Positions 35,893 to 47,251 of a stretch of 64,000 nucleotides of DNA are shown here, piece by piece. Below the pieces are notes generated by a model. It had not been told where the DNA came from. It ran no database searches and worked only from the letters and a program-made list of their open reading frames with translations. Origin of the DNA: Congeria kusceri (Eukaryota > Mollusca > Bivalvia > Myida > Dreissenidae); the NCBI GenBank assembly GCA_027627225.1, contig CM051028.1:10967201-11031200 (forward strand), read 5' to 3'. Positions within the stretch are counted from its first letter, which is position 1. Every line of letters begins with the position of its first letter. The translations under genes were made by a program, and so were the position numbers.

Positions 35893-37912
35893 GTTTTGTT
35901 ATAGGCCTTTGCCAAAAGTAGGTCCTTTGGAAATTACCTCACGTTATTGCGAATTCACATCCGCCATATTTAAAACCCGACTTCCGGCGACTTTTTCCCT
36001 AGCTTGCCATATAAAGTATTATAGATCGAAGACCCAGCGGCTTTCAAACCTTGTAATGGACATTTTTAAAACCATATATTTTTGATTAAATATTACAAAA
36101 AACTCATAGAGGATATATGTTACGAAAATGAATTATTAGAACTAAATGTAGTATCGTTTTAAACTCATTACTAAGGCCACATGTCCGTATGCCAGGTATC
36201 CGAAAAAAAAGTAGTCTCCTTGTCTCGTCTTAAACGGTTTTTTTTTCCATACATCAATGCCACGAATGAACACATTTTCTCTCTATGGATACTTAGTTAT
36301 CTGTCTGGAAAAATAAAAATACCAAAGTCACAAACTTCGGGGATCTTATCAATTGCCCTTAGAACAATGCAGCTACACCTTGCAATTGCGTAATGCATTG
36401 AAGATCTACATGCAGAGTCAACTAACATGTCACACTTCGTCCTCATTGATTGCGTCTCGAATTAAAGTGTATCTCACAGTTTAAAATGTTGTTGTCTCCG
36501 TTGTTGTTCTTTGCCTGTCACCCTATGAAAATTCGCCACATTATTGAACAGAACAGAACACAATTAAAAGCATTAAACACTTTTTCGAATTAACAAATTG
36601 GTTTAAATTGAATGATGAAATGATATAGCACAGCTTTTAATTTTAAATTCGGAAGAATTGAACGGTGGTGAACATTTAAGAGCTCAGTATGTTTTGTTTT
36701 ACTAAAACATACGGGAATTAGCTGCTGCGAGAATAAAATGTTGTTTGTTTTTCACGATTCCGACAGAAATGAAGAAATTATATCAGTTAGAGTTATACAC
36801 ATGCAGAAAAACTAAATACTTGATCAAACAGACTCAACAAGTATAAAGTATTTATTCTAACGTATATTATACTCTTTTGTTAGCTTAGTTAATTACTTAC
36901 TCTGAATTGTGTAAACTTTTTTCAAAATGTTTATATCTATGTCTGTTTCATTATAGATACTCCTCCTATTATGTGCATGACATAACGACATATCTATGTC
37001 CTGGTGACATATAGACCAATTGGGTCAGGTGTTATTTGTGTCGATGATTAAATGAAGTTATCATGAACATTGTTTAAATGCATGACACAATAATTAACAA
37101 ATTACTTACTTAATCTCTTTAAAACAAATTCATTTATAACATTTAATGAGGAGTGACACCATCATTAGTTATTGTAATATGGTGTTAACAGCAATTAAAA
37201 AGATAGTAGTTTTGTTACATTATATTAAAGATTAAAGCGAAGCATGTTCAAGCACCGTATAATATTTAGCACACAACGCGAATATCTGCAACGAAAAAGC
37301 TTTAAAGTAAAACACAAATGTGTATGGAATTCAAATAAGAAGTTGCTGTCAAAAACATCGGAATAACGCTCATACTTTCTGTGATGATACCTTATTTTCG
37401 TAATTTTAGTCGTCAGAAGAAGGTTAGCTTAGAGTTTCTTAGCAAAATCATTTTACTACAAACAGCTTTATTTATTTAATAATGCAAATTTAATACAGGA
37501 TTAAGACATAGGTTGTTTAGATACCGAAATCGCTATTTTTGTGTTTTGTTGCATAATAACCGTTAAACGTACTGTGAACAGTTTGTTTGTCAATCTGCAA
37601 AGAGTAGATAATATTGTTAAACAATCAAAATATTAATTTAATTCAAATGATAAATAGACGGCATGATGTATAGTATATACGAATGTTGATATTTGTAAAT
37701 TTATTTTTGCGATATCAACACAATTTTAAGATTGAAATCAAATTTAAAATTGAAAATCAAATATATTGCATGTTTTCGGTAAAAATTAATTCGCTTATCC
37801 CGCCTTATAATCAATAAAAGTCGCCGGAAGTGAACCGGGGACATCAGTCGTGATTACGCAAGGGAAGTAACCATGTTTTGGGAAAGGCCTATAGATATGC
37901 GTGTTTTTAACA
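35893..37912. repeat. Possible non-autonomous DNA element with diverged inverted ends
   Basis: The left end has 'tataggcctttgccaaaag' then 'acttccggcgacttttt' about 75 bases further in. The right end has the inverse order on the other strand: 'tataggcctttcccaaaac' then 'acttccggcgactttta'. The roughly 1.9 kb between holds no transposase. The ends are diverged, so this could also be two separate insertions of one repeat. Confidence 0.4.
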
Positions 37913-39730
37913 GCCGCGTTTGTAATAAATTACTACAAATTAAAATAGTGAATAAATAAATTATTTTAAATAAATATCTTAATTTTGGTGAATTTGGGTG
38001 ACAGGAACCGTTTACTAAGAATATGAATTACGACGTCATTTAACTCGACAAACTGATCACGTCAAACGTCTTATTTTGTTTAAAAAAAAAAAAAATAGAT
38101 CTAGTAATAATTAGCGAAAGTGTTATTCAAACCCATCACTGTACACGGATTAGAATTATGCAAACACTGTGGCTGAGGCAACATTTGAATGAAAGTTAGC
38201 GGAACTAAAGTCCTTGTCAAAATTAATGTAAATAAACTTCAGCGCCTTTTCTTTTCATTTTAATTAATCAAAACTGGTGTGTTGCTTTCTTTTTATTAAT
38301 GAACAAAGTCCTATTTGTTTTTATTTCCAAAGAATGTTATTTCATTGATGCTCTAGCATTTGCGTTGTTCAGATACAGTATTACGGATTGATGCTTTTAC
38401 ACACTAGCCACGTGCTAAGCGTGTACCACGCTTTTTAGCTACAAACTGCTAGCCGCAGTTTCACAGTCACCGTTGCTATGGCTGTTGCTGACAGCGTTCT
38501 GTTTTGAATGCCCGGCAAATTGCAACGTCACACTATTACTGCTTAGTTTTAAAAGTTTTTTATTACTAACGCTCTTGTTTTTAACGTATGTTATTGTTTG
38601 TTAAATTTTGATAAATTATTGTAAGGTAATTAGAACATAGTATTACGTAAACAAGCAGAACGTTATGAATCTGCTACAACGAACATATTAAGAATTAATA
38701 CTATAACGTAACACTTCGAACATAACGAAAACATGAATGAAAATGATTTATTGTGTATACAAATAAAATATTTTTCCGACCTACCGACCCGCCCTTCATT
38801 AGCATGGGTCGCGGGAGGGGAAACAAACAATATTTTATTGTTGGGCCCATTCTGCTATATAATACATATATGTGAATAAATCTTAAACACGCTGAAGTAA
38901 GTACACGCTTTAGTGTAGCCACACGATAATAATACTTAAAAATTAAAACGTTCAAATACCATAAGACATATGTGAAAGTACATCAACATAAAATTTACTC
39001 AGAAATGTACAGACAAGTACGGAAGTAAAACACCTGCGTGTGCGTTGATGTTACATAAAGAATAACCATGAACGCAGGCATAAATGCTCAATATGCGTAA
39101 ATACATCAACAAAACATTTAAAGGTGTTCAAGCCCATTACACATGCCTTCTCAAAGATGCCACGTTATGTACAGGAAAATACGTTTGCAAAAACATTTTA
39201 AAAAACAATATATATTAAGAACAACATAAACCGAATATGATAAAGTCGTTTAAGCCTATGACACACGATGTATGTAAATATGTCAATGAAGAAACAAATT
39301 CAAATAAGACAATACAAGCGCACACAAATCACGCACACGCCGGAACCCTAGATCACGCACGCACAAACACATGCACAGCGCACGGAATGACATAAGAATT
39401 TATTAAAAGGTCGTGCTTAGATACAGACATTTAGAAATCCTATCACATACCAAAACATGCAGGTTACCGAAATATGTGTACACCAAATATATACCATTGA
39501 AACCGTTTGTTAAAGATAAAAGCTCACGCGATAAACTTGCATACATTTCTATTAATATATTTAAAGTAGGTCATTTAAATAAACAAAAACACAAAACGAG
39601 CATCTAGATTCACAAAGTTGATTTATATGCAATGTTATTAATACATGAAACAATACAACAACACCCAAACTGTTGACTATTTATAGCGGATGGTCACAAA
39701 GACAGTGTAGCCTATACGAAACAAAAACAA

Positions 39731-40770
39731 AACAAGAGGGCCAAAATGAAATTGGGTCGCTTACCTGAGTTTAATAAATCATAATGGTTTTAAAAATGTA
39801 ATAGCGAGTTCAGAAATGTTTGAAGTAAAATGTTGACAACGGACATCAACAATGGACCAATGGCAGCCGTTAGTTTAGCGAAATAAGACCTAAAAGAAAT
39901 TTGGTAGCTAGTCATCCAAGAAACATATCTGTGAAATTATTTCGAAATAAAGCCGGTGATTTCAGACAAGAACATTTTTCACAGATTTCAATATATCAAT
40001 ATAAGGAAAACTGGTCCGTCTGCTGGTGGCCATGTATTTTAATGAATCAAAATGACTTGAAGGAATTTGGTAGAGAGACAATCAAGTAACATGTCTGTGA
40101 CATGACTTTGAAATCCAGCTAGTGGTTTTAGACAATAAGTTTTCAATATTGACATATAAGGAAAACTACCCCTCCCTCTGGTGGCGATGTTTTTAACGAA
40201 TCAAATTTATTTAAACAAATGTAGTAGATGGTCACCAAAAGAACATTTCTGTGAAATTATTTTAAAATCAAACCAGAGGTTTCAGACAAGATGATTTGAA
40301 GAAATGTGGAAAAGGGTCACCCAAGGGACATTTATGTTAATTTATTTTGAAATCCGGTCAGCGGTTTTTGAGAAAAATAATTTCAAACTTGTCTTTATAG
40401 CTTTATAAGAAAAAACGGCCCCTCTTCCTGGCTGCCATGATTTTCAACGAATAAACATGCTTTGAAGAAATTTGGTAGAAGGTCATCCAGGGACCATTTC
40501 TGTGATCAGCATTTTGAAATCCATAAAGTGGCTTCTGACAAGAAGATTTTTTGTTTGTTTGGGCTTTTGGTTGCCATAGCAACCAGCGTTTTTCAAATAA
40601 TGCATTCAATTGAAGAAATCTGGTATAGGACCACCCCACAAATATTCCTGCCAAGTTTGGTATAAATCGACCTAGTGGTTTTTCAAAAAAATTAGTCTCA
40701 AGCAATTGTTGACGAGGAACAACGAATGACCGACGGTGACTGACCACAAATGTGCTCAGGTATGCTAAAA
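39731..40770. repeat. Bivalve-type interspersed repeat with internal tandem units
   Basis: It begins 'aacaagagggccaaaatg' and '...gcttacctgag'. It then repeats a unit of about 130-150 bases with phrases like 'gaaatttggtaga..gtca', 'catttctgtgaaattatttt', 'cagacaag' and 'ggtggccatg.tttt.aacgaat'. It ends near 'ccacaaatgtgctcagg' with no coding frame. I know 'aacaagaggg...ctcacctgag' as a common non-coding repeat in bivalve genomes. Part of it (to about 40180) is missing from the right arm. Confidence 0.65.
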
Positions 40771-40979
40771 GATGCGATAAAGCCACTGTTCATTGTATAG
40801 CGATTTCAGTTAAAGACGTTTTTTTTGTTACAATCGAAAAATAAATAAAAATACATATTTTCAGGACTGAAAAGTATCATTAAAATAATTTTACAGGTGT
40901 TTATTTTACAACGCTCTGCAAACTATTTATAAGAATGCGTAGTCTTACTAAAACTTGCTCATATAAAAAAACAACAGTA

Positions 40980-41287
40980 TTATCGAATGTCTGAATTGCT
41001 TTTCTGAAACTCTAAAAATGACAGTTGTATTTCTTCTTTTTGATCGGTCTTCATGTAAATGTATCCTTCCCCAAAATCAAATTTCCTCCCAACCTCCAAG
41101 TAAAACTCGTCCCGTGGTGTAATTCCAAATTTTCGTATGCATTTGAATGGTGTTGTTACAAGTGCGTCCTTAGTGTTCTTGTCTTGGATGTAAATATTTT
41201 CAGTCCCTATAACCAAGTTCCGCTCACCAACTAACCGGCCTTTTTCTGCAACAGGAGTGTTCTGTACTATCACAGCAAATTGTTTGC
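40980..41287 (-). CDS. Gene D exon 2: IRS/DOK-type PTB domain
   Basis: The exon starts after acceptor 'tttatatttcag' and is 308 nt long, the same as in gene A. The protein reads GKQFAVIVQNTPVAEKG, GERNLVIGTENIYIQDKN, CIRKFGITPRDEFYLEVGRKFDFGEGY and ends at FLEFQKSNSDIR before a stop. IRS/DOK-PTB landmarks are present (Q-N-T, I-R-K-F-G, E-V-G-R-K, F-G-E-G). The usual Trp before IR is Cys, and the last helix is less typical. Joined to exon 1 (44884-45349) it gives 774 nt, exactly 258 codons including the stop, which supports the exon pairing. Confidence 0.8.
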
Positions 41288-41952
41288 CTGAAATATAAAA
41301 CATTACACATTGCATTTCTACTGTGCCTACAAACTATACTTCTTAACATGGACTGAATTTTGTGTCAAATTTGCCGTCAAAACTGAACAAAATTCGTTGG
41401 AAAGTGTAGTGTTCTAGTTAATATTATTGTTTTAAAGATAATGAACTCCAGATGGGCATACAAATGTGCATTTTTTTGTAGTTAGGTCGTTTCTACCGTT
41501 TAGGTAAAAACATGGGTGAAAGCATCACAATTTGTATAGAACACGATCAACTGTCATAAACTGTATATTTCATTGATAAATAGAAGTTGAATATGCTCGC
41601 ACGTTTCTTGAACCTGGTATTCCCGACTTAAAAATACCGCGGCTTTCCCCAATACAAGCACCTGATCTAAGTATACGCATGCACGACTCGACAAAACTTT
41701 CGCGTGTTTATCCTAAATATAAACGGCGCTATTTTAAATAGCTCGATTGGTATTGGCGTCTGCAGACGCTATAGATTTGAGGACGATAAAAAGGAGGAAA
41801 ACTACATAGACTCATTGTTTTTCAGGTTAATAAACACAAAATTGTCTAACTTTTTAATGTGTTCTATACGATTACGTAAGAAAATTTCTTTATTAATGTA
41901 ATGCATTCTGTTTAATACGTCCAACAGATTGTGTATCTTTATACAAGTGCAC

Positions 41953-41979
41953 ATAATAATAATAATAATAATAATAATA

Positions 41980-42031
<52 letters not shown>

Positions 42032-42108
42032 GAATTAAAAAAATAATAATAATATAGATAAAACAATAATAATGATGATGATAATATTAATAATAATAAT
42101 AATAATAA
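41953..42108. repeat. (AAT/TTA)n microsatellite, left inverted-repeat arm
   Basis: Long runs of aat switch to tta, so the tract itself can fold back. The matching tract in the right arm is at 46494-46680. Confidence 0.95.
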
Positions 42109-42528
42109 CAACTTATGCTTGCAGTTCAATGACTTCATATTATATTTAATATAATTAGAAAGCATCCATCTCCACGAATGGGACAATCTACGTTTCTTCT
42201 GAACTCTGTTCTTCAAAGCCGGAATAGATTTAACCAGTGTGTAACAGGATTCAGTATTCAAATGCTTAAAGAGACCTGTTCACAAATTGGCAAATTGACG
42301 ATTTTCGAAATTTTGTGTCATATATCTCGAAAAGAAAAATACATTATATATACAAGAGAAATAATACTACTGAGCAAGAAATACATTGGAAATATGGTGT
42401 AAATTAAGAATAATCATCATTTGAAATAGATAAAACTATAAAGCGTTTGTAAATCTTTTCATCGGCATTTTGGAAAACTCGCGTATCACTTACATAGCGT
42501 TAACATGTATTCTTATATTTGTAAGTTT

Positions 42529-42594
42529 TGATGACCAAGTGGTCAAAGCGTTAGTCTGTTTTGATCCCGCAGGTTCGAGTCCCGGCGAAGGCAA
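42529..42594 (+). repeat. tRNA-like sequence, plus strand
   Basis: A-box-like 'tgatgaccaagtggtcaaagc' is followed by B-box 'ggttcgagtcccgg'. The gap between them is too short for a complete tRNA and the acceptor does not pair, so this is probably a SINE head or a decayed tRNA. Confidence 0.5.
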
Positions 42595-42599
42595 ATGAT

Positions 42600-44845
42600 T
42601 TACTTTACATATAATTTTTCTTAGTATAATTTTTGTTTGTGTTATCCCATGTGCTTTACTTTTTGCAGTTCAGATATTAAAGAGCATTTTTCAAATAAAC
42701 GGAAATCTTTGAAAAAGTCCCTTTAAAGGTATCACTTACAATATGTTTGACGCGAAAATCTTATCTCCCGTAATGCAATACGTACACGTTTATTGTTTTC
42801 TATTATCCTCATGCACAATGTTTTATCCTTGTTATTTCGTTGTTACTTCGGTGATCGGAAGGTTGTAAGCGGGGGAAAATAATAAAGTACTACAGGTCTG
42901 AATTACTTGGCATTAGGTACATACTGAAAGTAGATACCCTAGGTGGGCTACCGTTTGTACCACGCACTTCGGTGATCGGGAGTTAGTCTACTTAGCTTGG
43001 TCAGGTATACTGTAGTGACTTTGATGTACCTAAATAGTCTACTATTAGCAGCGGTAGAGGTATTGGTGCCTGGTAAGTCCTGGTAAGGAGCCAATAATTG
43101 TATTCTAGCCACTGCGTGTATTAATGTATCAAAAGCAACCACTTACTCTAACTACTAAGTACTAAAAAATGCAAATTATACTAGGACTTCACTAAATACT
43201 GTCTGACCACTTATTAGATTACACACCCAAACTATACATCTTTTACGTACAGAGCAGAGCCACGGTGTAGGATCAGGGTCAATTTTTCAGGATAAAATTG
43301 GCTATTGGCGATATTTTCATGGTAAAAGACGCACTTTAACGGATAAAAAACGTGAAGGATGCTGTACGAAACGTCCAAACATAAACATTTAGTAGGCTTA
43401 GATAGTTACACCACGGAACATTAGTATTTATAAGGTGTCATTATGAGTGTATACAAAGTGAGTTTAAGTATTTGTTATCCCGAAATAAGCTGCACAATAT
43501 GATACTGTCTTAATTGTGCGAGTGGCCAAATATGGATGTTGGTTTAGTATTTTCCAGAAAATATATCGTTAAAAATCACTTTGTGTGTATGATATGGGTA
43601 TAATGACATTCACTGTCAGGTTTTAAGTAAAGAAAATCACTGTTTATTGCTCAGTGTAGATACAAAATGTCATCATCAACATAATGTAATACAACGACAT
43701 GTTCATGATAGGCTGAAACACACGCACTGCAATTATTCGCTTATTACTCCACGTTATTTTATTAGTTTTCATTGACTACGGCTGCATTAAAATAAAACAT
43801 AAATAAACATAATATATCAAATATTTTCGACCCATACATGCATATGTATATTTCAGTACAATTTCCTTGGAATCTTGACTGCGGTATGGTTTGTTTGCTT
43901 TGTTTGTTTGGACCAACAGTATTTCAGTCATATAACGGCGGTCAGTTAACCAACTCTCACTTTTCCTGGGCAAGCTTAGCCGATCTAAGCGGTTTACCAC
44001 TACCAAGTGCATACTGACTACTCTATACTACATCTGCAGGCTACTGCTTATATGAATATGTTCCTCAAATAAACTTCCGCAACTTAGTGCATAAATCATT
44101 AATTGTAGAAAAACAAAGCAGAATTGGGTAGTGTAATGAATAATCCAAAATCAAATGGCCATCAGAAATGTTCTCAGACAATAAGAATTTGGACGATTAA
44201 TACATATTTCTCATTATCCCGATACAAAAATTCATATAACTTCGTCAGACATGGTCATGGCTAACCAAACAAAACGGCAAAGTTAGGTCACATCTTCTCG
44301 CCTAAAAACTGGTTTAAAGTTTCGTATCTTTCGGCTCTTTATATGTTTAACTATCTAATACAATTATATTATCTTGGTGTCTTTTCTTCCCATAATGTAT
44401 GCACCGCTGTGGACCTTATTAAATCGCTGTAGCCTCACTCGAGTACAGGGGGTGATTATTTGGTAAATGAATATGCTAGGATACAGACTCCTAATGAAAC
44501 GTATTTTTCCTAGCAGAATTTGTGAAGAAATCGTTACCAATAGAAGATAAAAAACAATCTTACTATTAAAACGTATATCTTAATATTATATTCAGTTTTG
44601 TCAAACTGGTCTTTCGTAGTTATGTTTGTTTATGTATAATAATTACTTAAAATAAGTGTGTAATAATGAACCTTTGGTCGTACCGCCTATTTAGTTAACC
44701 ATCATGCTCTAATGCGAATAAGATTTGTATTGCTGCTTATAATATACATGTTAAAGCATCTAATTTATATTTAGATTTGTATTTCACGATGAATACATAT
44801 CAGCAAAAAAAACTTTTCTAACAGAGACAACATTTGCTTAGCGAT
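42600..44845. other. Spacer of the inverted repeat / gene D intron, nothing else recognised
   Basis: This lies between the two exons of gene D (intron 41288-44883). AT-rich, no motif-bearing frame. 'cttcggtgatcggaaggttg' and 'cacttcggtgatcgggagtt' at about 42847 and 42965 form a small local duplication. Confidence 0.45.
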
Positions 44846-44883
44846 TCATACATATCGTTCCCATTGTATAACGGCGAACGTAC

Positions 44884-45349
44884 CTCTGACGGGAACCAAT
44901 TTTTCTCTCTCAACATTCATATTCACGGCGGCACTACTGGTGCTCTTTAGACCGCTAACATTAGAAACCATTTGACCGTTTATCTCGTCTACCTTTTTGC
45001 CTCTAACCTCGTCTACTGTTTTACATCTAACCGTATCTGATTTTTTGCGGAGTTGTAAACGTTGGCAAATCTCTCCATCTGGGATCGCATAATCGTAGGG
45101 ATACTCATCACTGCCTTTAAAGTTTTCACTGTCTTTCACAGTCGTGTCGCCTTTGTGTTCTTGGACTTCATTCACAATATATATATTATGACATTTCAAC
45201 AACTTAAATTTATTGTGGAGTTTCACACACAAACTGCACAGCCTCTGTGTACATTGGTTACAGTAAAATGTGTCCGTTAGTAATCCATTCTGGCAAATCT
45301 CGCACGGACCACAGACAGTCCCGATTTTATCTTTAGGTTTAGAATTCAT
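44884..45349 (-). CDS. Gene D exon 1: B-box-like zinc module and tyrosine-motif linker
   Basis: ATG at 45349 (MNSKPKDKIGTVCGPC). Zinc module: CEIC, FYCNQC, RLCSLC, KLHNKFKLLKCH, with the same C/H spacing as gene C. The linker is shorter than in C: DEYPYDYAIPDGEI is the tyrosine motif, followed by a charged Lys/Val-rich segment with three similar phrases (CKTVDEV, GKKVDEI, GQMVSNV). The exon ends at REKLVPVR with donor GT at 44883-44882, phase 1. The open frame past this point is intron. With exon 2 at 40980-41287 the product would be 257 residues with no stop or frameshift, so D is the only intact member in the window. No signal peptide or membrane segment is seen; a cytosolic adaptor is the best guess. 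Confidence 0.8.
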
Positions 45350-46406
45350 TATTCAACAGAAACGCAACACACCTTTACAGCACGCATTAGAAGCTTGGTT
45401 ACAAATCACAGTTAAACCGGTAACTTATGTTCAGAACCTGTACAGGGTAGTGACACGTTTAGTAAATCGGATTGTACTAAGTATGTGTTTTCCGTTCGTG
45501 TATTGCCTTCTTTTTTTAATTTCCGTTTTAGAGACACTTGAAACTGCTTTATTTGTCAGATACAATCTTGTTCCAAACCGAAAGTTAAAAAAAAAACATT
45601 AAACTTACGGCTTATTGAGTATCAGTCAACACTATAAATACGTAAATATCTCGATTAATATTTGACGAGTATATTATATAACTATCATAGGCAGTTGAGG
45701 GGTATGATAAATATTGAACCCCGAGGGTGGAGGAAATATCTACTATACCCCACAACATTCATATGATATTAATTTTGTAATTCCGAACAAATTTATACCG
45801 TGATTCAAGGAAAAACTAGTCGTACACAGTTAAATCGATTTCTACAGTTTTTCCCTTCCATGAATTTTTTTCATTTTTACATATTTTGCAGAGTGTACAA
45901 TGCCGAAAACAATGATACCATAAAAAAATGGGGGTCAACGAATTAGATTGTTTGGTAAATGCATGTAAATGACCTACCCGTGAATGCATTTGAGGAAATG
46001 TTGATGCTGTTTTTGTTTTAGCAAAAAAATAGTATTGACTATTGATTGGTTAAATGGCGACATCCTATTGGTTGAAATGGGTAATTGTAAAAATGCAATC
46101 CGTTACTTAGTGAAAAAATAATAATATATTTGCCAAAAAATGCTTTTTCATTAATTTTTAACGAAAAAAGTATACATTTTGTAATCAAATACAAGTTTTG
46201 TTTGGACTATAGAAAAAAAACATGTTCCTTGAAAATTACTGAAATTTCGATATTTATTACATAGCTATATTCTTAACGAACACCAAAAAAGAAAACAGGG
46301 AGTCACCGTGCTTGTTTCTCGAGAAAAAATATGTATTTTACATGTGCGTATTGACATTTTTCTTTCAAAAAACAGGATGGAATAAAAATAATAATTTACA
46401 ACAATA
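45350..46406. other. Upstream region of gene D, non-coding
   Basis: AT-rich. It includes a fourth, weaker copy of the dispersed repeat (gtacaatgccgaaaac..., 'gggggtcaacgaattag', about 45890-45990). Confidence 0.45.
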
Positions 46407-46493
46407 AGAAGAAACGTGGATTGTCCCATTCGTGGAGATGGATGCGTTCTAATTATATTAAATATAATATGAAGTCAGTGAACAGCAAGCATA

Positions 46494-46494
46494 A

Positions 46495-46538
<44 letters not shown>

Positions 46539-46602
46539 CATCATTATTATCATCATCATTATTATTGTTTTATCTATATTATTATTATTATTATTTTATA
46601 GC

Positions 46603-46641
<39 letters not shown>

Positions 46642-46680
46642 TCTTCTTCTAATTATTATTATTATTATTATTATTATGTG
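46494..46680. repeat. (TTA/AAT)n microsatellite, right inverted-repeat arm
   Basis: Tta runs switch to aat and back to att. Open frames through it are poly-Leu/Ile artefacts. Confidence 0.95.
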
Positions 46681-47032
46681 CACTTTTATAAAGATACACA
46701 ATCTGTTGGACGTATTAAACATAATGCATTACATTTATAAAGAAACTTTTAAAGGGACTTAACTCCCCCGGACAGGTATAATCGCGAAAGAAAATTGTTA
46801 AAATTACCCGATTTTCTTACGTAATCGTATAGAACACATTAAAAAGTTAGACAATTTTGTTTTTATTAACCTGAAAAACAATGAATATATGTAGTTTTCC
46901 TCCTTTTTATCGTGGAAAATGTGTAATTTGAATGTGTTAACTAAATACCTGTGTGCCTATTTCGAACGAATTTCATTCCGTTTTGACGGTTAATTTGACA
47001 CAAAATTCAGTCCTTGTTAAGAAGAATAGTTT

Positions 47033-47251
47033 GTAGGGACTGAAAATATTTACATCCAAGACAAGAACACTAAGGCCACACTTGTAACAACACCATTCAA
47101 ATGCATACGAAAATTTGGAATTACACCACGGGACGAGTTTTACTTGGAGGTTGGGGGTTGGGGGGAAATTTGATTTTGGGGACCGATCAAAAGGAAGAAA
47201 TACAACTGTCATTTTTAGAGTTTCAGAAAAGAAATTCAGATATTCGATAAT
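47033..47251 (+). pseudogene. Broken inverted copy of the gene D PTB exon
   Basis: On the plus strand this matches the gene D PTB exon from ENIYIQDKNTK through TTPFKCIRKFGITPRDEFYLEVG and on to a frame-shifted QLSFLEFQKRNSDIR end. The acceptor and roughly the first 28 codons are missing (intron sequence joins directly at 'gtagggactgaaaat'). About 20 bases are also missing after the GR position, with extra Gs there. It cannot be spliced or translated as a PTB domain. Confidence 0.85.

Larger units (their letters stand above)
38371..42200. repeat. Left arm of a large inverted repeat
   Basis: This 3.8 kb arm matches the reverse complement of 46407-48954. Matching landmarks: 'gatacagtattacggattga' at 38372 versus 48954; 'cgacccgcccttcattagca' near 38784 versus 'gctaatgacgggcgagtcgg' near 48522; the PTB exon at 41.0-41.2 kb versus 47.0-47.25 kb; 'ccatctccacgaatgggaca' near 42165 versus 46430. 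The arms are visibly diverged and differ by several large gaps, so the duplication is not recent. Confidence 0.9.

Noticed and set aside
35496..36085. A gene near the CCAAT/octamer pair (histone or snRNA type)
   Set aside because: Neither flanking frame resembles a histone and no snRNA sequence was recognised.
41893..42261. Frame with poly-Asn and poly-Tyr runs
   Set aside because: Same microsatellite in the left arm, read on the other strand.
46421..46762. 113-codon frame rich in Leu and Ile that looks like membrane segments
   Set aside because: It is the translation of a TTA/ATT microsatellite.
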